DNA from: Gammaproteobacteria bacterium
Lineage (GTDB): Bacteria > Pseudomonadota > Gammaproteobacteria > HTCC5015
Assembly (NCBI GenBank): GCA_013817245.1
Contig: JACDDA010000001.1
Coordinates: 186,001 to 250,000 of the forward strand
Direction of reading: 5' to 3'
DNA length: 64,000 bases
Shown piece by piece: positions 55,825-64,000 of the stretch (its first letter is position 1; each line of letters begins with the position of its first letter). The notes under the pieces were generated by a model, which saw only the letters and a program-made list of their open reading frames with translations, had not been told where the DNA came from and made no database searches. The position numbers and the translations under genes were made by a program.

Positions 55825-56725
55825 GCGCAGGATAACCTTCGATGGTTTTAGTCTGATCTTGTGCATCTAAAAAATTGCTTAATGATTCCGTACCGCTCCA
55901 CATTGTTACTCGTTGTTCGTGCGACGTAGTGACGCTCACATCAACAACCTCTATTTTTGTAAAGCCACAACGTTTTAACCAAATCTGCAACATATCAATA
56001 CTGGGAATAAACCACACATTACGCATCCGCGCATAACGATCTTCTGGCACCAAACATTGCTGCGCATCACCATCAATTATCAACGTTTCTAATAATAATT
56101 GGCCGCCTGTTTTTAAAACACTGCGCAATTGACGCAAATGTTCTAACGGCGCCCGATGATGGTATAAAACACCCATCGAAAACACCGTATCAAATACAGC
56201 AACAAACGCAACATCATCTAAGCGCCACGGTAATACGGTGCAGCCACCTTGACCATAAAACTGTCGCACCAAATGAAATTGCATAACTGACAATAAAGTA
56301 GGATCCAAGCCAATCACTTGGCGTGCACCTGCTTCTAACATACGCCAACCGTAATAGCCGTTGCCGCAGCCTACATCCAATACTAACTGATTCGATAAAT
56401 TTGAAATTGCACTTTGGACACGCTGCCATTTTAAATCGCAACGCCATTCCGCATCTAACTCAATGTCATCTAAACAAAAAGGTCCTTTACGCCAAGGTGT
56501 AAAGCTTTTAAAAATAGGCGTGAGCGTTTCGATTGAAACACTTTTATGTGCGATTAATATTTTTAACGCATCTAACTGCGTCAGCCATTGCGACATATCG
56601 CTACGATGTTCGGGAGAAAACCAACTCTGTATTTGTTGTCGGCCCAGCTCCGCCCAAGCTGCCAATCCCACTTGCTCAAGATCGACAAACACTTGCTGAT
56701 AATGAGCATCTAAATCTTTAATCAT
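55796..56725 (-). CDS. cmoB: tRNA uridine-34 carboxymethyltransferase CmoB
   Basis: A 309-residue enzyme that transfers a carboxymethyl group from carboxy-SAM to hydroxyuridine 34 of tRNA. 'WRKGPFCLDDIELDAEWR', 'VLDVGCGNGYYGWRMLEAGA', 'GLDPTLL' and 'GVLYHHRAPLEHL' are conserved. The start overlaps the cmoA stop by four bases. The length is close to the E. coli enzyme. Confidence 0.96.
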   Translation of the reverse strand: MIKDLDAHYQQVFVDLEQVGLAAWAELGRQQIQSWFSPEHRSDMSQWLTQLDALKILIAHKSVSIETLTPIFKSFTPWRKGPFCLDDIELDAEWRCDLKWQRVQSAISNLSNQLVLDVGCGNGYYGWRMLEAGARQVIGLDPTLLSVMQFHLVRQFYGQGGCTVLPWRLDDVAFVAVFDTVFSMGVLYHHRAPLEHLRQLRSVLKTGGQLLLETLIIDGDAQQCLVPEDRYARMRNVWFIPSIDMLQIWLKRCGFTKIEVVDVSVTTSHEQRVTMWSGTESLSNFLDAQDQTKTIEGYPAPQRVLLRCV

Positions 56726-57459
56726 TTAAAAGCCAGTAAAGATACAAAATTATATTGTTGATACCAACAATAACTACTAACAAATCCTGCTTGCTGCAAA
56801 CGCAGCTGATGAGTTTGCAAGGTTTCTGGAATCAATACATTTTCTAATGAGCTGCGTTTTTGACTAATTTCTAAATCAGAATAACCGTGAGCGCGTTTGT
56901 AGTCATGATGCAAGTCGATTAATAAATGTTGCTCGGCACTATCGGAAAAATGGATTTTCTCCGACAAAACCAACAAGCCGCCTGGCAACAAAGCCGACGC
57001 AATGCGTTCTAACAATAACGAACGTTTTTCTAAAGCCACAAATTGCAAAGTGAAATTTAATACCATCAAACGACTAGGCAAAAATTCTATTTCTAAAATA
57101 TCCGCGTGCTGCCAATCAATCGTAATGTGCGAGGATTTATCATTAAGCTTTTGCGCTTTTTCCAGCATCGCCGCTGAATTATCCACTGCAATAATCTGTG
57201 CCGGTAAATTTTCCGCCAAAGCCAAACGTATCGCCGCAGGCACAGCGCCCAGCGAACAACCTAAATCATAAATGCGCTCATTAGACTGCACAAAACGCTG
57301 CGCTAACAAACCAATCGCCGGAATGATATCACCGTAACCGGGCACCGAACGCTGAATCATATCGTGAAAAACAGAAGCAACTTTGGCGTCGAAACTAAAC
57401 GCCTGTATTTCATCTAAAGGTTCGGCGTATAAACGATCACGGACAGGTTTTTTACTCAT
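56722..57459 (-). CDS. cmoA: Carboxy-S-adenosyl-L-methionine synthase CmoA
   Basis: A 245-residue enzyme that makes carboxy-SAM from SAM and prephenate for CmoB. 'FDAKVASVFHDMIQRSVPGY', 'YDLGCSLGAVPAAIRLAL', 'IAVDNSAAMLEKA' and 'NFTLQFV' are family blocks. It overlaps the upstream oxidoreductase gene by one base, so the tRNA-modification pair is at the end of the TRAP/oxidoreductase run. Confidence 0.96.
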   Translation of the reverse strand: MSKKPVRDRLYAEPLDEIQAFSFDAKVASVFHDMIQRSVPGYGDIIPAIGLLAQRFVQSNERIYDLGCSLGAVPAAIRLALAENLPAQIIAVDNSAAMLEKAQKLNDKSSHITIDWQHADILEIEFLPSRLMVLNFTLQFVALEKRSLLLERIASALLPGGLLVLSEKIHFSDSAEQHLLIDLHHDYKRAHGYSDLEISQKRSSLENVLIPETLQTHQLRLQQAGFVSSYCWYQQYNFVSLLAFK

Positions 57460-58433
57460 TAAAATGAGTCCAAAACTTTAAGCAATATTTTGCCGTGTTT
57501 AGCATTTTTTTCAAAATAATGATGCGCGCTGACTACATCAGTCACAGAAAATACTTTATCAATTAAAACCTGCAATTGTTTATTTTCAAACCAACGAACA
57601 AGCTGTGTCATATCCGTTTTATCGGCATGCCCCATGACAAATTTTGCACGTTGCCCGGCGGTTTTTTTAAAGTCTCTTAATATAGGCCATAGATTGCGCA
57701 ATCGAGGACCCGTGGTTACAAATACACCATTTGGTTTTAAGCGTTTTTGCCATTCAGTAAAAGTCAGCATCGACGAAGAATCTAAAATAATATCAAACGG
57801 TTCAGTAAAACTATCGGCCGTAATTTTTTTATAGTCATACACGTCAGCGAAACCTAAAGCTTTAACACTGTGCAAACCGCGTTCATTGGCAATACAGACC
57901 ACCTCTAAACCTTGTAAGCGTGCAATCTGTGCCGCCATATAACCCACACTACCTGCTGCGCCGGTAATTAATACGCGCATACCCGCCTGTGCCTGTGCGC
58001 AATCGCGTAATGCTTGTATGGCGGTAATACCGCCTAAAATTAGTGCGGCAGCATTTAAATCGTCTGTAGTGTCTGATAATTTAACAACATGACTTGCAGG
58101 GGCGAAAGCGTATTGCGCATAGGCACCGTTTTGTTTTTTATCAATTAAAGCGCACACACGATCGCCGATTTTTAAATCGTTAACCTGCTCGCCTAGCGCG
58201 ACAATTTCTCCGCAAAACTCATAACCAAAAATGGCAGTACGCGGTTTTAGTAAACCAAAAAATATTCGCATTTCACCATTGCGGGTATAAATATCACCAG
58301 GGTTAATAGCAGCTACATGAACCTTGATGACAACTTGGTTAATTTCGGGTATCGGCACTGGCACTGTTTGGCGCTTTAGTACTTCTGGCGCACCATACGC
58401 CGTACAAACCATGGCTTGCATACTTAGTGACAT
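57459..58433 (-). CDS. NAD(P)-dependent medium-chain dehydrogenase (quinone oxidoreductase-like)
   Basis: A 324-residue MDR enzyme without the catalytic zinc-site cysteines, hence likely a quinone/enone reductase. 'GDIYTRNGEM', 'FGYEFCGEIVALGEQVND' and the NADP Rossmann segment 'VLITGAAGSVGYMAAQIARLQGL' are visible. 'DVILDSS'-type strand (here 'FDIILDSSSM') follows. The substrate is unknown. It is 30 bp after a second MDR gene and runs into cmoA. Confidence 0.82.
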   Translation of the reverse strand: MSLSMQAMVCTAYGAPEVLKRQTVPVPIPEINQVVIKVHVAAINPGDIYTRNGEMRIFFGLLKPRTAIFGYEFCGEIVALGEQVNDLKIGDRVCALIDKKQNGAYAQYAFAPASHVVKLSDTTDDLNAAALILGGITAIQALRDCAQAQAGMRVLITGAAGSVGYMAAQIARLQGLEVVCIANERGLHSVKALGFADVYDYKKITADSFTEPFDIILDSSSMLTFTEWQKRLKPNGVFVTTGPRLRNLWPILRDFKKTAGQRAKFVMGHADKTDMTQLVRWFENKQLQVLIDKVFSVTDVVSAHHYFEKNAKHGKILLKVLDSF

Positions 58434-58463
58434 AAATCTCTTCCTACTCTGTACTAATTATCA

Positions 58464-59471
58464 TCATTGCTTAACATTCAATACCAGCTTGCCAATATGT
58501 GCGCTGCTTTCCAGCATGTGATGCGCTTCAGCGGCGGCAACCAAAGGATATGCGGCATGCACGATCGGCAAACATTTTGCTTGCTCTAAAATGGGCCACA
58601 CATGTTCATATAAGCTACGTGCAATGGCGGCTTTTTTTTCATTGCTTTGCGGGCGTAAGGTTGAACCCATTATTTTTAAACGTTTAAATAAAATTTTACT
58701 CATGTCTAATTCAGTTTTGGCACCCGAAGGTAGGGCTAACAATACCAAACGCCCCTCTTCTGCCAAACAATTTATATTTTTATTAAAATATTCCGCGCCG
58801 ACTATATCCAAAATAACATCAACACCTTTATTTTCCGTCAAGCGCATAACTTCAGTGTGGAAATCATCTTGTTTATAATTAATAGTTTCTGCACCCAATG
58901 CTTTACATGCCTGCGCTTTCGCGTCACTTCCTACTGTCGTGATAACGCGTGCGCCAAAATAACGGCTTAACATAATTGCTGTAGTGCCAATGCCACTAGA
59001 CCCGCCATGAATTAACACTGTTTCGCCCGCTTGTAATTGTCCGCGCAAAAATAAATTACTCCAAACAGTGAAAAATGTTTCCGGCAAAGCCGCGGCTTGC
59101 GCCCAACTCAAAGCCGTTGGTTTAGGTAAACATTGTCCCGCTGGTACACAAACATATTCGGCGTACCCGCCGCCATTACACAAGGCACAGACTGCATCGC
59201 CTATTTTAAATTGCGTAACTTCTGCACCCACCGTCTTTATATAACCCGCAACTTCTAAACCTGGCACATCCGAAGCACCCGCAGGAACCGGATACAAACC
59301 TTTGCGCTGCAAAATATCGGGGCGATTAATGCCGGCAGCAATAACCTCAATTAATACTTCGTGAGCAGCCGGTATAGGTTGCGGTCGTTGTGCGAGTTGT
59401 AATATTTCGGGAGGCCGCGGTGCGCTTTTATCAAGCGGCACTTTAATTTCTATTACACGCATTTGTTGCAT
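58464..59471 (-). CDS. NAD(P)H quinone oxidoreductase, PIG3-like
   Basis: A medium-chain enzyme of about 335 residues; starts at 59483 (GTG), 59471 and 59462 (ATG) are possible. 'INRPDILQRKGLYPVPAGASDVPGLEVAGYI', broken here by typical variations, and 'VLIHGGSSGIGTTAIMLSRYFGA' match the PIG3 family of quinone oxidoreductases. 'GVDVILDIVGAEYF' and 'LRPQSNEKK' support this. It reduces quinones or enals with NADPH; the natural substrate is unknown. It begins within 15 bp of the crotonase gene's stop. Confidence 0.88.
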   Translation of the reverse strand: MQQMRVIEIKVPLDKSAPRPPEILQLAQRPQPIPAAHEVLIEVIAAGINRPDILQRKGLYPVPAGASDVPGLEVAGYIKTVGAEVTQFKIGDAVCALCNGGGYAEYVCVPAGQCLPKPTALSWAQAAALPETFFTVWSNLFLRGQLQAGETVLIHGGSSGIGTTAIMLSRYFGARVITTVGSDAKAQACKALGAETINYKQDDFHTEVMRLTENKGVDVILDIVGAEYFNKNINCLAEEGRLVLLALPSGAKTELDMSKILFKRLKIMGSTLRPQSNEKKAAIARSLYEHVWPILEQAKCLPIVHAAYPLVAAAEAHHMLESSAHIGKLVLNVKQ

Positions 59472-59485
59472 GTGTTTGAGCACGC

Positions 59486-60253
59486 TTAATCGGTATGAAA
59501 AATAGGTTTGCGCTTTTCATTAAAGGCCGCAAATGCTTCAGCGAAGGCCTCGCCTTGTAGCAACCAAGCAAATTCTTGTAATTCAGCTTGAATAGTTTGT
59601 TCAACAGATTTTCGATGAGCTTGTTTCATTAAACGTTTAACTGTTAATAAACCATCAATCGGTAATTCACGCAAACGTGTTAATACCGCATCCACTGTAG
59701 ATTGCAATTCCGTGGCTTTACAAACTTTATTTACCAAGCCTAATTCCACTGCCATCTGCGCATCAAAACGTTCAGCTAATAATAAAATTTCTGCTGCACG
59801 CTGATAACCCGCCAATAAAGGCAACCAATAACTAGAACCTGCTTCTGGACATAAACCTAACGTAGTAAAAGGTGCATTAAAAAAGACTGTATCGGCGGCA
59901 TATACCAAATCGCAATGTAATAACAGCGTAAAACCAATACCAATGGCAGGGCCATTCACTATAGCCACTATAGGTTTGCGACAATTTGCAATGGCTTTAA
60001 TAAAACGCACTACGGGAGTGGTGTCATCAAATCCAATGAATGCATCAAAATCATGCACATCATTGCCGCTAGAAAAATAATCTCCAGCGCCGGTCAAAGT
60101 CACTATGCGTATGGTGGGATCACGATCACTGCTGTCTAATTGATCCGCTAATTCAGCATACATAGCCTGCGTTAAAGCATTTTTTTTATCAGGACGATTA
60201 ATCGTGAGGTGAAGCACAGGGCCGGCACGGGTGATCACAATAAAATTAGCCAT
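59486..60253 (-). CDS. Crotonase-family enoyl-CoA hydratase/isomerase (ECI-like)
   Basis: A 255-residue crotonase-fold enzyme. Oxyanion-hole segments are 'FSSGNDVHDF' and 'NGPAIGIGFTLLLHCDLVYA'. Only one catalytic acid is evident, in 'LGLCPEAGSSYWLP', the position used by delta3,delta2-enoyl-CoA isomerases, so an isomerase is more likely than a hydratase. It lies 39 bp after dctM, within one directional run with the transporter genes. Confidence 0.85.
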   Translation of the reverse strand: MANFIVITRAGPVLHLTINRPDKKNALTQAMYAELADQLDSSDRDPTIRIVTLTGAGDYFSSGNDVHDFDAFIGFDDTTPVVRFIKAIANCRKPIVAIVNGPAIGIGFTLLLHCDLVYAADTVFFNAPFTTLGLCPEAGSSYWLPLLAGYQRAAEILLLAERFDAQMAVELGLVNKVCKATELQSTVDAVLTRLRELPIDGLLTVKRLMKQAHRKSVEQTIQAELQEFAWLLQGEAFAEAFAAFNEKRKPIFHTD

Positions 60254-60292
60254 AGATTTTCCTTGGCAACAATAAAGAGGACGTATTTATTA

Positions 60293-61630
60293 TTAAGGCG
60301 CTACAACTGGCGTATCTAATAAACCTAAACTGAGTGCGGGCCAATACGTAATAATAAGCACGCATAACATTAACAATAAGAAAAAAGGTATTGCGGCATA
60401 ACACAAGGTTAAAATGGGTTTATTAAAACGATAGCTGGCAATAAACAAGTTCATCCCGACTGGAGGGGTGAAGTAACCGATTTGCATATTTGCCAAAAAA
60501 ATAATTCCTAAATGCACAGGATGCACGCCGTAACCTAAAGCTACTGGCAAGATAATCGGAATCATAATTACAATGGCCGAAAAAATATCTAGCATCATGC
60601 CTAAGACAAGTAAGAATATATTAAGCGCGATTAAAAACGTCCACTTATCATCAATGTGCTTATGAATAATTTCAAAGATTTGTTGCGGCACACCTGCATC
60701 GATTAAATAATTCGTCGATGCCAGTGAAGCGCCTAAAATCACTAAGATCGCACCGACTAACATCATAGAGTCTTTAATAATAAGCGGCAGATTACGCCAA
60801 CTAACTTCTCGACGAATAAAAACCTCTACAACAAAAACGTACATAGCGGTGATAGCCGCTGCTTCAGAAATTGCAAAATAACCGCCATAAATTCCGCCTA
60901 GCACTACAAACGGCAAAGGCAATTCCCAAATAGCTTCTTTTAAAGCTGATGTTATTTGGCGGGAACGTGAGACGGTGGGTTTTCCTGCATCAACGGTGAA
61001 AGTGGCTAACGGTAATTCTCGACTAACAAACATACTATAAACAGACAACACAATTAACATTAAGAGGCCAGGCAAAATGCCAGCGATAAACAAGTCATCA
61101 ATATTGACCGGTATTTCTTGTGATACTTGTTGCGCGACGACACCATACAAAATTAAAGGCAAAGAAGGTGCGAATAACAAACCCAAGGAACCTGAGCTCG
61201 TTAATAAACCTAAACTAAAACGTTCTTTGTAACCTGCTTGTCGTAAAGCCGGATACAACAATGCACCTAACGCCACAATCGTAACACCCGATGCACCCGT
61301 AAACGCCGTTAATAAAGCGCAGGTAATAATAGCGACAATAGGTAAACCGCCCGGCAAACGACCCAACAGCGCATCCGATAATTTTACTAAACGCGCCGCA
61401 GCATTACTTTCACCCAACACATAACCAGCAAAAGTAAATAAAGGCACTGCGATCAACACCGGCATATCTACTAAACGATATATTTCTATCGCAATAACAA
61501 TTAAATCAACATCCTGTTGCAAAAATCCCCAAATAGCACTCAAGCCAATGACGGCAAATAACGGCACGCCCAGGAAAATTAATAGCAATAATATAATGAG
61601 CATCAACATTAGCGCACTCGCATACGCCAC
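60293..61630 (-). CDS. TRAP transporter large permease (DctM)
   Basis: A 445-residue membrane protein with about twelve helices, the Na+-coupled transport subunit. 'GESNAAARLVKLSDALLGRLPGGLPI', 'ALLTAFTGASGVTIVALGALLYPAL' and 'QIGYFTPPVGMNLFIASYRF' are signature regions, the last near the substrate and sodium site. It overlaps dctQ by 22 bp. The substrate cannot be read from the permease. Confidence 0.95.
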   Translation of the reverse strand: MAYASALMLMLIILLLLIFLGVPLFAVIGLSAIWGFLQQDVDLIVIAIEIYRLVDMPVLIAVPLFTFAGYVLGESNAAARLVKLSDALLGRLPGGLPIVAIITCALLTAFTGASGVTIVALGALLYPALRQAGYKERFSLGLLTSSGSLGLLFAPSLPLILYGVVAQQVSQEIPVNIDDLFIAGILPGLLMLIVLSVYSMFVSRELPLATFTVDAGKPTVSRSRQITSALKEAIWELPLPFVVLGGIYGGYFAISEAAAITAMYVFVVEVFIRREVSWRNLPLIIKDSMMLVGAILVILGASLASTNYLIDAGVPQQIFEIIHKHIDDKWTFLIALNIFLLVLGMMLDIFSAIVIMIPIILPVALGYGVHPVHLGIIFLANMQIGYFTPPVGMNLFIASYRFNKPILTLCYAAIPFFLLLMLCVLIITYWPALSLGLLDTPVVAP

Positions 61631-62157
61631 TGTGAAAAGCTACTCGATCCATATTCTATTGCTTGCAGAAAATAACGCCATGCAATGACAGCAAAAGCTA
61701 CCGGCAAGACTAAAGCTATCGTCCAATTGGGCACATGAGCAAATAAATTTAGCCCCGACTCCATGTCAAACTGTACAAAACGTCCACTCGCAATCGCCAG
61801 CACTAACGCGATGGCCGCCGAAATAAGTGCGGCTGCGCTCATGACTAAATCGCGCCACGCGCCTTGCAGATACCGAGCTAATAAATCCACATTGATTTGT
61901 TTATGCTCACGGGTCGCGACCATCGCGCCGACCATGCCTAACCATAAGACAGCAATTCGCAATACGGGGTCTGCCCAACTAAAACTTTCATCAAAAAAAT
62001 TACGCATTATTATTTGTGCATTTGCTAACACAATAGAACCTAATAAAAGCAACACCAGCAACGCATTTTCTAACTGTGCCCAATGCTTAGCCACACCTTG
62101 CGCATAAGGTTTTGAAAAATTTATCAAACGAAGAAAATACATAAATAAGATGATCAA
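61609..62157 (-). CDS. TRAP transporter small permease (DctQ)
   Basis: A 182-residue protein with four helices. 'IIMRNFFDESFSWADPVLRIAVLWLGMVGAMVATREHKQINVDLL' is the family core, with the conserved R-N-F and W-A-D-x-x-x-R segments. It forms the permease complex with DctM. It starts three bases after dctP. Confidence 0.93.
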   Translation of the reverse strand: MIILFMYFLRLINFSKPYAQGVAKHWAQLENALLVLLLLGSIVLANAQIIMRNFFDESFSWADPVLRIAVLWLGMVGAMVATREHKQINVDLLARYLQGAWRDLVMSAAALISAAIALVLAIASGRFVQFDMESGLNLFAHVPNWTIALVLPVAFAVIAWRYFLQAIEYGSSSFSQWRMRVR

Positions 62158-62160
62158 TAA

Positions 62161-63171
62161 TTATTGTTTGCGGAAATTATTGAGGGTCTTTCGCATGTCG
62201 TTATACAGTGCGGCATTCAGCAAACCGCGGGCCGAAAAATCAGCCAAGACAGTGTCTGCAGCATGATACCAATGATTACGGACTTCTTGATCAGGGTTAA
62301 TAGTGACGATACCATTTTTAGCTAATGCGGCTAAGGCATTTGCATCCTCCGCAGAATTGATTTTATTCAAACGTTGAAATGCCGCCGACATATGTTTTTT
62401 TACAATCGCTTGATCTGTTGCCGACAATTTATTAAATACACGCTGATCTAAAACAATCATACCCGCTGTAAAAGCAACGGGGTCATTAATAAAATATTTA
62501 ACTCGCGTATGCCATTGAAACGCGATCATGCCAGTAGGTGTTGCAATAATAGTATCAGCCAAACCTGTTTGCAGTGCAGTGTACGCATCCGAAATAGGTA
62601 ACAACACGGGTGTAACGCCGACTTTTTCTAATACTGCGCGGGCAATTTCATCGCCTTGAGGCGCCCACACTTTTCGACCTGCTAAATCCGCTTTGCTACG
62701 CACCGGATGCTGCGAAAATAAATAGGCGAAGCCACCATCACTTGTACCCAAAGTCACAAAACCTTGCTTAAGTAAACCCGCTTCTATTTTCACATCTAAT
62801 GTTTTACGAATTTGGGTTATTTCTTGCATATTACGCATTTGAAACGGCACGCTGTATAAAGCCGCACCATCATAAACATCTGTCAATGCGCCCGACGTTA
62901 CTGCGCCACCATGTAATTGGCCTAATTTAATTTTACGTAATACGGCTTGATCATTTCCCATAACCCCGCCCGCATAAAATTTAAACGTAACGCGATTTTG
63001 TGTTTCCTTAGCCACGGCTTCCGCACCGACGCGCATTTCACGCACCCACGTTGTGCCTTCAGGTGCGACCGTGGCCATCTTCAGTACTTGTCCTTGCGCT
63101 AATACATCAAACGATACAAGGCTGGACAATACGCTGAATGCTAATAGCAACATATTTATTTTTTTAAACAT
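62161..63171 (-). CDS. TRAP transporter substrate-binding protein (DctP-type)
   Basis: A 336-residue periplasmic protein with a signal peptide ending near 'DVLAQGQVLKMATVAPEG'. 'ADLAGRKVWAPQGDEIARAVLEKVG' contains the arginine that binds the ligand carboxylate in DctP proteins, and 'AYTALQTGLADTIIATPTGMIAFQWH' follows. It probably binds an organic acid; the closest role is unknown. The preceding TatT gene suggests a TPAT-type system. Confidence 0.93.
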   Translation of the reverse strand: MFKKINMLLLAFSVLSSLVSFDVLAQGQVLKMATVAPEGTTWVREMRVGAEAVAKETQNRVTFKFYAGGVMGNDQAVLRKIKLGQLHGGAVTSGALTDVYDGAALYSVPFQMRNMQEITQIRKTLDVKIEAGLLKQGFVTLGTSDGGFAYLFSQHPVRSKADLAGRKVWAPQGDEIARAVLEKVGVTPVLLPISDAYTALQTGLADTIIATPTGMIAFQWHTRVKYFINDPVAFTAGMIVLDQRVFNKLSATDQAIVKKHMSAAFQRLNKINSAEDANALAALAKNGIVTINPDQEVRNHWYHAADTVLADFSARGLLNAALYNDMRKTLNNFRKQ

Positions 63172-63234
63172 TTTTTATTCTCGCTTTTTTATCGCTTGAA
63201 AAAACCAACACACTATTACCGAAATAATAGCTGA

Positions 63235-64000
63235 TTAAAAATAATTAGCTGACTCGTCCAGCAGCACTTTAGCTTGCTGTTGCGCGAGAACATTCATCAA
63301 AGTAAAGCCCGGCGCTTCTGGATTAGCAGCAATAACCTCATTCAACAAACGATCATGCAAAGCCTGATCAAATACACCGCGTGCGTAAAACTTCGCATAC
63401 AGTGTTTTGGCCATTAAATTACGATTTTGTGAAAGTGTGATGACTTTTTCGAAATAAATTCGACCCTGCTCAGGATTGCCACCTAACATAGCCGGTCTTG
63501 CGCTCGCCAATACGCCTAAATATAAATAAGGTTGGCCATGATCATATTCGTCGTCAAGTTCAACAATGCGCTGAAAACTCGCTTCAACCTTCGGCAAATC
63601 AATCAAAGCTTGCCAATCGCCGGTGTTTGCTTGAATCCAACCTGCCCATGCGGTTGCATGTGCATATAAACTCGGCAAGGATTTTTTATTTAATAAGGTG
63701 AGTGCCATTTGATATTCAGGCAATGGCGCATTCAACGATTTACAGAATTCTTTTTGCTCAATACATAAAGCGCGTTGTGCATAGTCCCGCGCTTTGTGAG
63801 CCATGATTTGTGCGCGCAAGGGATCATCGACAAATGACCCAGCATACGCACCGTATAAACGCGAACCCGCTAACAAAGTATCACTATTTTGCGGATCGTT
63901 ATGAATTAACCCATCAATCAACAATAAATAAGCTGGCGCACCATCGCGTACTAAAACAGGATCTCGTTGCGCCAACATGCTGTTAGCAAAACCATCTGCT
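63235..64000 (-). CDS. TRAP transporter-associated TatT-like protein, 5' end outside window
   Basis: The frame is open to the right window edge; the ATG at 63978 is internal. The visible 250-odd residues are helical and TPR-like, with 'LLIDGLIHNDPQNSDTLLAGSRLYGAYAGSFVDD' and 'YLYLGVLASARPAMLGGNPEQGRIYFEKVI', resembling the TatT component of tetratricopeptide TRAP (TPAT) transporters. In Treponema the homologue forms a trimer that binds the DctP-type protein. It is first in the transporter gene order, 63 bp before dctP. Confidence 0.82.
   Translation of the reverse strand, partial: ADGFANSMLAQRDPVLVRDGAPAYLLLIDGLIHNDPQNSDTLLAGSRLYGAYAGSFVDDPLRAQIMAHKARDYAQRALCIEQKEFCKSLNAPLPEYQMALTLLNKKSLPSLYAHATAWAGWIQANTGDWQALIDLPKVEASFQRIVELDDEYDHGQPYLYLGVLASARPAMLGGNPEQGRIYFEKVITLSQNRNLMAKTLYAKFYARGVFDQALHDRLLNEVIAANPEAPGFTLMNVLAQQQAKVLLDESANYF

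Overview
The window is chromosomal DNA of a Gram-negative gammaproteobacterium. CmoA/CmoB, GlnE, Fis next to DusB, the block aroQ-accB-accC-prmA-DUF3426-dusB-fis-purH, Kdo kinase and heptose-based LPS core genes all fit that class. Base composition is moderately AT-rich by eye. I cannot assign an order or genus. No rRNA, tRNA, phage or transposase gene was seen.

Layout. 1-1.0 kb: end of a DUF1648-like membrane protein gene and a hemolysin III-type gene. 1.0-5.4 kb: a minus-strand thiolase plus FadB/FadJ-type operon behind a palindromic operator, a candidate small RNA gene, and the 7Fe ferredoxin gene fdxA. 5.4-15 kb: two GGDEF proteins (one with a degenerate site and an EAL domain, one apparently active), MAPEG, ppnN, thiC under a TPP riboswitch, and a receiver/ATPase protein whose phosphoacceptor histidine is missing. 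15-18.6 kb: rhodanese, TolC, LpxL-like acyltransferase and WaaA. 18.6-20.4 kb: a DHFR-like gene, then about 1.2 kb of non-coding repeats rich in hairpins, many with GGA loops, bounded by 180-bp inverted arms. 20.4-37.6 kb: LPS inner-core locus (ugd, gmhB, gmhA, kdkA, an OpsX-like heptosyltransferase, waaF, hldD, hldE, three further glycosyltransferases, a WaaL-like ligase), then ilvE and glnE.

37.6-64 kb: an iron ABC transporter behind a Fur-like site; PAP2 phosphatase, glycosyltransferase and DgkA (a lipid module); groES-groEL under a CIRCE element; cutA, a stand-alone DsbD alpha domain and a TlpA-like thioredoxin; the aroQ-accBC-prmA run; DUF3426, dusB-fis and purH; and a long minus-strand run of TatT, DctP, DctQ, DctM, a crotonase-family enzyme, two quinone oxidoreductase-like enzymes, cmoA and cmoB.

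How the genes fit together. The LPS genes supply ADP-heptose (GmhA, HldE, GmhB, HldD), attach Kdo (WaaA), phosphorylate it (KdkA) and add heptoses (OpsX-like, WaaF), which resembles the phospho-Kdo inner core known from Haemophilus. The most unusual stretch is the repeat region at 19.2-20.3 kb. The clearest departures from family norms are the receiver/kinase without its histidine and the DsbD alpha domain without its membrane and thioredoxin domains.
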